A program made the translations under genes and the position numbers. From JACDAV01 sp964626755 (GTDB taxonomy: Bacteria > Chloroflexota > Limnocylindria > Limnocylindrales > CSP1-4), in the NCBI GenBank assembly GCA_964626755.1, contig CAZVGO010000004.1, forward strand, positions 191,854-255,853: a DNA stretch of 64,000 nucleotides. The letters run 5' to 3'. Shown here piece after piece: positions 40,714 through 47,056 of the stretch (its first letter is position 1; each line of letters starts with the position of its first letter). Under the pieces are notes generated by a model that was not told the origin of the DNA, did not search any database, and saw nothing but the letters and a program-made list of their open reading frames with translations.

Positions 40714-43281
40714 CTACGGGTCGATGATGGTCGTGCTCCAGAGCACCGTGCTGTCCGGGGCGATGGCGACGATGCTCGCCGACGACGTGGTACTCGACTC
40801 TGGCTCGATGGCCAGCGCATAGGTCGTCCCATCCGAGCTGGCGACGATCGCCCAGAACTCGGACCCGCGACGCTGAAGCGCCACCGGCCAGCCGGCACGC
40901 ACTCGGCCATCCAGCCCGACCGCCACGATCGTCCCGCCGGTGGTCGCATCACGAGGCTCCAGCGGCAGGTAGAGGGTGGCGTCCGGGCCAACCACGGGCA
41001 GACCGAGCAAAGGGCAGAACGCGTCTTCGCGGACGTACCGCGAGTCCCGCTTCGAGAATGGGGAGGCAGGCCGAAACGGCCAACCCGGCTTGACCTTCGG
41101 TGACGGGTCGAGCGCGAATGCAGCACCCTCGCCCCAGTCCAGGACAAACATCGTTCCGTCCCCGGCAACGAGCGGTGCCATCGGGTTGCCCAAACTGCAG
41201 CCACCAACACTGCCGAAGTCCGCCCTCGAGGTCGGGAACTCTGCAGACCTTCCCGCGACGGTCTTCGCCTGGGCATCGAACACGACGACGCGGCTCGCGC
41301 TTCGATCGAGCGAACCGACGGTCACGGCGACCCGCCCGTCCCTCCCCACCGCGGGCCCGGAAGTCAGGCCGTCGAAAGCGACAGGCCAGCCTGCCGGCAC
41401 TCCCGCGGGGTCCAGCGCGATGATCCGACTTGTCTCCTTCTCCCCCTCGCCCAACCCGCTGACGATCGAGGTCCCGTACGCGACTCCGTCTGGCCCGACC
41501 GTCCAGATGCAGCAGGGATCGAAGACAGGGACCTGGGCGCCACTCTTGCGTGAGCCATCGGCGGCGACGGTAGTGAGCTGGAACCCTGCGTATGGCTGGC
41601 CCTCCACGTCCAGGTCTCCGAACGGGACGAACTCGAGGAGAACCAGCTCATCACCCACCATCCGCTGCCCGGCGAAGCAGCACCCGACTTCGACCGGCCA
41701 CCCTGGGAGCGGGACGCCGTGCGCGTCGAATGCGAAGGCGGCCACGGGGAGGTACATATTCCCCTCGCTCTCGAGCCAACAGACGGCGCGGACCGACCCG
41801 TCCTGGAGCGCGAACAGCGTGTGGCACGACGTTGAGCCCTGGGCCACGACAGGCCAGCCTGGACGCAAACCCCCGTTGCCGTCGAGAAGCGCGAGAACTG
41901 AGCCCCTCGGCCGCGGGATCGACACCAGGAGGGTCCCATCCGGACCCGGTGCCATCAGTACCTGTTCGCCCATCTCCCGGGCAGATCCGTGGATCGGCAC
42001 CTCCGCCGCTGGGGGCCCGCTCGGCGGCGTCTCGGTGTCGACGGCTAGTGGGACCGCGCTGACCTCCGGTTCATCGGCGTTGAGCTGGCCGGCGGAGTTG
42101 TAGCCCCAGCACTTGACCTCGCCGCCGCTCGTGATCGCGCAGGTGTGGTTGTCGCCGGCCGAAATCGCGGTGATGTCGCTCGCCAGGCCAACGACGCCGG
42201 CCGCGCCCGGCCTGGCCGTCGGAGTGGTCGTGCCGTTCCCGAGCTGTCCCTGCTCGTTGTAACCCCAGCATTCGACCGCACCGTCGCTCAGGAGCGCGCA
42301 GGTGTGCCGCCCGCCCGCGGCGATCGCACTGACGGGACCCCCGAGACCCGAGACGTCGACGGGGGAGGGGACGCTGGACACGGACGTGCCGCTGTTCCCG
42401 AGCACCCCGTCGAAGTTGTTGCCCCAACACTTGACCGCCCCGCCGGTCAGCAGCGCACACGAGTGGTTCTGGCCCGCGGCGATTGCCCTGACACCGCTTC
42501 CGAGGCCGGTGACGCCGACCGGGACTGCGCTGCTGGCGTTCGGCGAGTCATTGCCGAGCTGGCCGAGGTTGTTGACACCCCAGCACTTCACCCCACCACC
42601 GCTCGTGAGCGCGCAAGCGTGGAGGCCGCCAACCGAGATCGCGCTGATCCCGCGCGCGAGGCCGGTGACGTCGACCGGGGCGATGCTATCGGTCGTCGTG
42701 CCATTGCCGAGCTGACCGACGTTGTTGGCGCCCCAGCACTTGACCCCACCGCCGCCCGTGATCGCGCAGCTCAGGCCGTCCACGTCCACGGCGAGGACGC
42801 CGCTCAACCCCACGACATCGGCAGGGACGGACCCGGTCGGAGCGTCGCTGCCGAGCTGGCCATAGCTGTCGTGGCCCCAACACTTGACACCGCCGCCGCC
42901 CGTGAGCGCGCAGGTGTAGCCGTTGCCGGCGCTGACCGCACTGACGCCGCCGGCCAAACCCCCGACGTCGACCGCGCCCGGGATGAACGTCTGGCTCGTC
43001 GTCGCGTTCCCGAGCTCGCCGGCATAGTTGGAGCCCCAGCATCTGACCCCGCCGTCAGTCCTGAGCACGCACGTGTGACCGGAGCCTGCCGCGATTTGGA
43101 CAACCCTTGGGGCGCCCCCTACCGGCGGCGTCGTTGGGACCGAGGTGGACGTCGGTGTTCCGGATGGTGGAGACGACGCGGTTGAGTTCGGGGTCGTGCT
43201 CGGGCTCGGGGTCGAGGCGCAGGCAAGGACAAGGAACCCGACGATGATCGTCGCGGCGGCCCGCACGGCCGATGAGCGCAT
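40714..43281 (-). CDS. RCC1-GWPV fusion double-propeller lipoprotein
   Basis: ATG 43281 gives 855 residues: signal MRSSAVRAAATIIVGFLVLA with the lipobox cysteine at 21, then a Ser/Pro/Thr linker to about 55. Seven RCC1 repeats (about 60-405) follow, each with CALTSGGGVKCWG-type cysteine pairs. A second propeller of about 430 residues matches the GWPV lipoproteins (GEQVLMAPGPDGTLLVSI, GLRPGWPV, VPLPGWPV, KVKPGWPF, RVRAGWPV) and ends ASIVAIAPDSTVLWSTTIIDP. It joins in one chain the two families found as separate lipoproteins at 15.8-29 kb. The shared palindrome precedes it. Function is unknown. Confidence 0.85.
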   Translation of the reverse strand: MRSSAVRAAATIIVGFLVLACASTPSPSTTPNSTASSPPSGTPTSTSVPTTPPVGGAPRVVQIAAGSGHTCVLRTDGGVRCWGSNYAGELGNATTSQTFIPGAVDVGGLAGGVSAVSAGNGYTCALTGGGGVKCWGHDSYGQLGSDAPTGSVPADVVGLSGVLAVDVDGLSCAITGGGGVKCWGANNVGQLGNGTTTDSIAPVDVTGLARGISAISVGGLHACALTSGGGVKCWGVNNLGQLGNDSPNASSAVPVGVTGLGSGVRAIAAGQNHSCALLTGGAVKCWGNNFDGVLGNSGTSVSSVPSPVDVSGLGGPVSAIAAGGRHTCALLSDGAVECWGYNEQGQLGNGTTTPTARPGAAGVVGLASDITAISAGDNHTCAITSGGEVKCWGYNSAGQLNADEPEVSAVPLAVDTETPPSGPPAAEVPIHGSAREMGEQVLMAPGPDGTLLVSIPRPRGSVLALLDGNGGLRPGWPVVAQGSTSCHTLFALQDGSVRAVCWLESEGNMYLPVAAFAFDAHGVPLPGWPVEVGCCFAGQRMVGDELVLLEFVPFGDLDVEGQPYAGFQLTTVAADGSRKSGAQVPVFDPCCIWTVGPDGVAYGTSIVSGLGEGEKETSRIIALDPAGVPAGWPVAFDGLTSGPAVGRDGRVAVTVGSLDRSASRVVVFDAQAKTVAGRSAEFPTSRADFGSVGGCSLGNPMAPLVAGDGTMFVLDWGEGAAFALDPSPKVKPGWPFRPASPFSKRDSRYVREDAFCPLLGLPVVGPDATLYLPLEPRDATTGGTIVAVGLDGRVRAGWPVALQRRGSEFWAIVASSDGTTYALAIEPESSTTSSASIVAIAPDSTVLWSTTIIDP

Positions 43282-43332
43282 TGGAGTCCCTCACGACGGT
43301 AGAAGCAGGAGAGACGCTCGGGGACGCCCGTT

Positions 43333-43348
43333 GTTGCGGAATGGCAAC
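43333..43348 (-). promoter_or_regulatory. Palindromic operator GTTGC-N6-GCAAC, copy 4
   Basis: GTTGC-GGAATG-GCAAC on the plus strand (the arms are identical on both strands) begins 67 bases before the ATG of the RCC1-GWPV fusion gene. Both arms are perfect. It is 27 kb from copy 1. Confidence 0.65.
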
Positions 43349-43457
43349 GGTTCAGCAGGTGCATGATGCGCTCCGCGTCAAATGTCGTTCACTACGCTGC
43401 CCGTTCGTCGTGCGGGCAGGAGGCGGGACTGGCCCGCCCGCCAGGAGGATCGCGACG

Positions 43458-43820
43458 ATGACCCAGTACCTCTTGTCCGTCCACGGTGGGAACGGCAAGG
43501 CCCCCGAGCCTATGACCGACGAACAGCTGCGCCGGGGCTACGAGCAGGTCGGGCAGCTCGAGGCGGAGATGAAGGCCGCCGGAGCCCTCGTCTTCGTCGG
43601 GCGCCTGCACGGGCCAGACCAGGCCCGCGTCGTGCGGCCTTCCAAGCGGCACGTCCGAACGACCGACGGGCCGTACGCCGAGACGAAGGAGGTCCTCGGC
43701 GGGTTCTACATCGTCGACGCGCCTGATCTCGAGACGGCCCTCGACTGGGCGTCGAAGGTCACCCTCGCGATCAACGCGCCGATCGAGGTCCGTCCCTTCA
43801 TGGATTTGACCCCGCGCTAG
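43458..43820 (+). CDS. YciI-like (DGPF domain) protein
   Basis: ATG 43458, with GGAGGAT nine bases upstream, gives 120 residues beginning MTQYLLSVHGGNGKAPEPMT. The YCII/DGPF fold is seen in LEAEMKAAGALVFVGRLHGP, the signature RTTDGPYAETKEVLGGFYIV, and the closing APIEVRPFMDL. The family is common beside ECF sigma factors in actinobacteria and may have enzyme-like active-site His/Asp residues. Role is unknown; it is probably a monocistronic cytoplasmic protein. Confidence 0.92.
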   Translation: MTQYLLSVHGGNGKAPEPMTDEQLRRGYEQVGQLEAEMKAAGALVFVGRLHGPDQARVVRPSKRHVRTTDGPYAETKEVLGGFYIVDAPDLETALDWASKVTLAINAPIEVRPFMDLTPR

Positions 43821-43856
43821 CCTAAAGGGCCCCGGCGGCTCGGTAGTCGCGTCGAC

Positions 43857-43862
43857 TATCCT
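43857..43862 (+). promoter_or_regulatory. -10 box TATCCT of a leaderless promoter
   Basis: TATCCT ends seven bases before the GTG of the MFS gene and supports that GTG as the start. Confidence 0.5.
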
Positions 43863-43869
43863 GCCGCCG

Positions 43870-45105
43870 GTGCGACTCCTCCCGGCCCGGATCACCGAAA
43901 CCCTCGCCCCGACGCGCCTCGGGCGGAGCTTCCGCTGGCTCCTGTCCGCGACGGTCGTCAACAACATCGGCGACGGCGTCGTCCTGGCCGCCGGCCCGCT
44001 CCTCGTTGCGTCGCTGACGCGGGACCCGTTCCTCGTCTCGCTCGCGCTCCTGAGCGGGTACCTGCCGTTCATTCTGTTCGGGATCCTCGGCGGCGCGGTC
44101 GCGGACCGGGTCGATCGAAAGCGCATGGTCGTCGTGGTCGACCTCGGTCGCGCGTTCGTGATGACCGTCCTCGTCGCGACGATCATCACGGGCACCGTCA
44201 GCATCGCGGTGGTCCTCGTGACCCTGTTCGTCCTGGGCACTGCCGAGGTCTTTGCCGACTCGGCCAGCAGCACGCTGCTGCCGGGCCTCGTCGACCGGGA
44301 GGACCTCGGCGTTGCCAACGCCCGGATGAACGGCGCCTTCCTGCTCACGAACCGGCTCCTCGCCCCGCCGATCGGCGCGTTCCTGTTCGCGGCCGGGATG
44401 GCCCTGCCTTTCGCGACGAACGCCGCCTGCTTCGCACTCGGCGCTGTGCTCATCTGGCGGGTGCGGACGAGGCCGCTCGACAGAGCGGGGAAGGAAAGCG
44501 GCCTCTTCGACGACATGGTCGAAGGCATCCGCTGGCTGATCGCCCACCCGCCGATGCGAACGCTGACGCTGACGATCCTCGCCTTCAACGTCACGTACGG
44601 CGCCGCGTGGGCGGTGCTCGTGCTCTATGCGGGCGACCGGCTCGGGATGGACGAGGTGGGGTTCGGCTTGATGATGACCGCGATGGCCATCGGCGGCGTC
44701 GTGGGGATCGCGGCCTACGACCGCCTCGAGCGGCGGTTCTCGTTCGGCAGTCTCATGCGGGTCGGCCTGACCATCGAGACCCTCACCCACCTCGTGCTCG
44801 CCGTGACGACCTCACAGGCGGTTGCCCTCGCCACCCTTGTCGTGTTCGGGGTGCATGAGTTCGTGTGGGGCACGATCTCGACCGTCATCCGCCAGCGAGC
44901 CGTCCCGAATGAGTTGCTCGGCCGCGTCGGCGGCGTCTACCGCATGGCGATCATCGGCGGGCTCGTGATCGGGGCGCCGATCGGCGGCCTGCTCGCGCGG
45001 ACGTTCGGGATCACCGCCCCGTTCTGGTTCGCGTTCGTGGGCTCGGCGCTGCTCGTCGTGATCCTCTGGCGGGAGTTCGACCACATCGCCCACGCCGGCG
45101 AGTGA
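43870..45105 (+). CDS. MFS transporter (EntS/MFS_3-like)
   Basis: The 411-residue protein starts at GTG 43870 (VRLLPARITETLAPTRLGRS) and has about eleven or twelve hydrophobic helices. MFS signatures include NNIGDGVVLAAGPLLVASLT in helix 1, the loop GGAVADRVDRKRMVVVVDLG between helices 2 and 3, and a long central loop near 210-225. The subfamily contains siderophore and drug exporters (EntS, MefA-like). It sits in the cytoplasmic membrane and probably exports a small molecule by proton antiport; the cargo is unknown. Confidence 0.92.
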   Translation: MRLLPARITETLAPTRLGRSFRWLLSATVVNNIGDGVVLAAGPLLVASLTRDPFLVSLALLSGYLPFILFGILGGAVADRVDRKRMVVVVDLGRAFVMTVLVATIITGTVSIAVVLVTLFVLGTAEVFADSASSTLLPGLVDREDLGVANARMNGAFLLTNRLLAPPIGAFLFAAGMALPFATNAACFALGAVLIWRVRTRPLDRAGKESGLFDDMVEGIRWLIAHPPMRTLTLTILAFNVTYGAAWAVLVLYAGDRLGMDEVGFGLMMTAMAIGGVVGIAAYDRLERRFSFGSLMRVGLTIETLTHLVLAVTTSQAVALATLVVFGVHEFVWGTISTVIRQRAVPNELLGRVGGVYRMAIIGGLVIGAPIGGLLARTFGITAPFWFAFVGSALLVVILWREFDHIAHAGE

Positions 45106-45110
45106 CGCGG

Positions 45111-45184
45111 GTCAGTCCGGGCGCCAGAGATCGATCTGCGGCAGACCGGCGATCCCGAGCGTCTGCGACAGCTCGCCGCAGTGG
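45111..45184. repeat. Direct repeat, left copy (3' end of dinB-like gene)
   Basis: These 74 bases match 46912-46985 with five differences, in the same orientation. The first 31 bases are identical. The left copy is part of the intact DinB-like gene. Confidence 0.85.
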
Positions 45185-45615
45185 TAGGCCTCGTGGGTGG
45201 AGAGCCGCTGCAGAATCGACGAGCGAGAGTGGACCTGGCGCACGTCGCCGTAGGACCGCTCGACGGTCTCCTCGAGCATCTCGGGCGTCCAGCGATCCAG
45301 GACGCGATCGATGATCGCCCACGTCGTGTCGAGCGCCGTCACGAGCTCCGCGGCGCTGCGCGGATGGTCGAGGTCGTCCTCCCAGCCGACGCCGTCGAGT
45401 GGCGCAGGCCAGGGCGTCGTCTCGGCACCGGGTTCGCTGCAAACGCCGCAGAGCCAGTACACGCGAGCGGCAGCGGTGTGCCCGACCGTCGCCCAGATCG
45501 GATCGCGCTCCGGCGCCGGCCGGATCGCGAGATCCTTGTCGGACATCGCTCCGACGATCTCGGTCAGGCGCCGGTTGTACTGCGGCCAGCGGTCGTAGAA
45601 GAGTCGGATCGTCAT
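45112..45615 (-). CDS. DinB-family four-helix protein
   Basis: The 167-residue protein begins MTIRLFYDRWPQYNRRLTEI. DinB/YfiT features are the first metal-ligand histidine in IWATVGHTAAARVYWL near residue 46 and the paired histidines in QRLSTHEAYHCGELSQTLG near 141-145. DinB-like proteins are metal-binding helical bundles; some are thiol transferases using mycothiol or bacillithiol, others have no known function. The start overlaps the stop of the upstream SDR gene (ATGA), so the pair is cotranscribed. Its 3' end is duplicated at 46912-46985. Confidence 0.92.
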   Translation of the reverse strand: MTIRLFYDRWPQYNRRLTEIVGAMSDKDLAIRPAPERDPIWATVGHTAAARVYWLCGVCSEPGAETTPWPAPLDGVGWEDDLDHPRSAAELVTALDTTWAIIDRVLDRWTPEMLEETVERSYGDVRQVHSRSSILQRLSTHEAYHCGELSQTLGIAGLPQIDLWRPD

Positions 45616-46379
45616 GCCGAAAACCCTCCATCGGCGTGGATGAGCTGGCCGGTCGTCCAGGCTCCATCGTCGGACAGCAGGAACGACACGAGCCGGGCCA
45701 CGTCCGCCGGGGTCCCGAGTCGCCCGGTCGGTTGGCGGCGGGCGAGTGCCGTGCGGAGCTCGTCGTCCATCCAGCCGGTGTCAATCGGGCCGGGATTCAC
45801 GACGTTGGCACGTATCCCGGAAGGCCCCAGCTCGCGGGCCGCCGCGATGACGATGCGGTCCAGGGCTCCCTTCGACGCGCCGTAGGGGAGGTTGAAGGCG
45901 GTGTCGTCGCTGGTGAGGGCAACGATCGCCCCGCCGTCCTTCGCCTGCCGCGCGAAGGCGGCGACGAGCTGCCAGCTCGCCCGGGCGTTCACCACCATGT
46001 GGCGATCGAAGGACTCGACCGTCGTGTCGAGGATCGAGGAATCCCGCGACTCGGCGTGGGAGAGGACGAGGCCCCGCAGCGGGCCGAGCGCGGCGACGGC
46101 CGCGCCCACGAGGCGGTCGGGCTCGGCGGGATCGGTAAGGTCGCCCGGCAGGAGCGTGACGGTTGCCCCGCGCTTGCGGAGGTCCTCGGCGAGCCGTTCG
46201 GGCTCGTCGTCGCTCGACGACCAGGGCTGGTCCGCGTCGTACGGCCGCCAGTACGACAGACCGAGGTCCCAGCCGTCGCCGGCAAGGCGCGCTGCGATCC
46301 CGGCCGCGATGCCGCTCTGCCGCCCCGCGCCGGTGATGAGTGCCGCCGTCCGCGGCGAATCGGACAATCGAATCTCCAC
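45612..46379 (-). CDS. Short-chain dehydrogenase/reductase
   Basis: The GTG at 46379 gives 255 residues (VEIRLSDSPRTAALITGAGR). The SDR fold shows a glycine-rich cofactor loop GAGRQSGIAAGIA, the catalytic serine in GAIVALTSDDTAFN, the YGASKGALDRI motif with Tyr and Lys, and the end LIHADGGFSA. The preference is for NAD(P)H; the substrate is unknown. An in-frame N-terminal extension upstream falls within decayed nucleotidyltransferase sequence and is not part of the gene. The stop overlaps the DinB start. Confidence 0.92.
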   Translation of the reverse strand: MEIRLSDSPRTAALITGAGRQSGIAAGIAARLAGDGWDLGLSYWRPYDADQPWSSSDDEPERLAEDLRKRGATVTLLPGDLTDPAEPDRLVGAAVAALGPLRGLVLSHAESRDSSILDTTVESFDRHMVVNARASWQLVAAFARQAKDGGAIVALTSDDTAFNLPYGASKGALDRIVIAAARELGPSGIRANVVNPGPIDTGWMDDELRTALARRQPTGRLGTPADVARLVSFLLSDDGAWTTGQLIHADGGFSA

Positions 46380-46439
46380 TGAGCCGTGATCGCCGGCTGA
46401 ACGGTACCAGCGGTTGACTGGGGAGCGTGGTCTCAGGAA

Positions 46440-46629
46440 CCCCCCGCTACCTCCGCCCAGGTGCTGCTCAAACCGAGGGCCGCGATCCACCGGTCGAGGT
46501 ACGCCTTGTCGATCGCGTCGCCCGTGGCTCCCCGTGGAATGTGCTCGCCAGCGATCCCGTCAGCATGTAGGCGATTCCGGCACGATCGAGTCGCCCGACA
46601 ACGTCTGTGAGCAGGTCGGCGAACTTCAC
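46440..46629 (-). pseudogene. Decayed AbiEii/DUF6036-like nucleotidyltransferase
   Basis: The GTG at 46629 overlaps the stop of the 87-aa gene and opens a frame reading VKFADLLTDVVGRLDRAGIA, then YMLTGSLASTFHGEPRATR. This is the N-terminus of AbiEii/DUF6036-like nucleotidyltransferases, including the GS of the active-site motif. Near 46517 the reading shifts, and the other frame reads AIDKAYLDRWIAALGLSSTW, which looks like the C-terminal end of the same family. The central part with the catalytic aspartates is missing. I infer an internal deletion with a frameshift. Family identification is from memory of these motifs. Confidence 0.65.
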
Positions 46630-46889
46630 CTGCCCGGCGCGAGCCGCGACCGACGCGCCGCGACGGCCAACTCTTCCCCGAGGAGGAGAGCCTCCAGCTT
46701 GAGACTCACCTGTTGGTCGCTGGACCCCGGATGGCGGCTGCGGATCCCCGCTTTCGCGATCTCACGGAGCTCGTCGCTCATCTCGGCCGCCAGCCGGAGC
46801 CGTTGCTGCGGCCGCATCGCTCTCAGCCTGTCGAGCTGCACCGCGAAGGCCGCCGCCGACGTGTCCTTGGGGAGAATCATGAGCGCCAC
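46626..46889 (-). CDS. Small helical partner of the decayed nucleotidyltransferase (87 aa)
   Basis: The protein begins MALMILPKDTSAAAFAVQLD and has the conserved core RLAAEMSDELREIAKAGIRS, then RHPGSSDQQVSLKLEALLLG. I recognise this pattern (A-GIR-RHP-x-QV) from small proteins encoded just upstream of DUF6036/AbiEii-like nucleotidyltransferases. The GTGA overlap with the next gene indicates translational coupling. It may be an antitoxin-like partner that has lost its enzyme. Its reading frame is still intact. Confidence 0.6.
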   Translation of the reverse strand: MALMILPKDTSAAAFAVQLDRLRAMRPQQRLRLAAEMSDELREIAKAGIRSRHPGSSDQQVSLKLEALLLGEELAVAARRSRLAPGR

Positions 46890-46911
46890 TCTACGCCGCC
46901 ATGGCAGACGG

Positions 46912-46985
46912 GTCAGTCCGGGCGCCAGAGATCGATCTGCGGAAGCCTCGCGATCCCGAGCGTTTGCGACAGCTCGCCGCAGTGG
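46912..46985 (-). pseudogene. Duplicated 3' end of the dinB-like gene
   Basis: On the minus strand the fragment encodes HCGELSQTLGIARLPQIDLW, then RPD and a stop, which is the last 23 residues of the DinB-like protein at 45112 with one change (G to R). Similarity stops sharply at 46985. Together with 45111-45184 it forms direct repeats about 1.8 kb apart that bracket the DinB, SDR and nucleotidyltransferase genes. Confidence 0.85.
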
Positions 46986-47056
46986 GTGGACCCCCCGTTT
47001 ACCCTAGTCCGCAGGGCGCACATGTGTGCGACCCAAGCCAGCGGGTGCGTCTCAAG

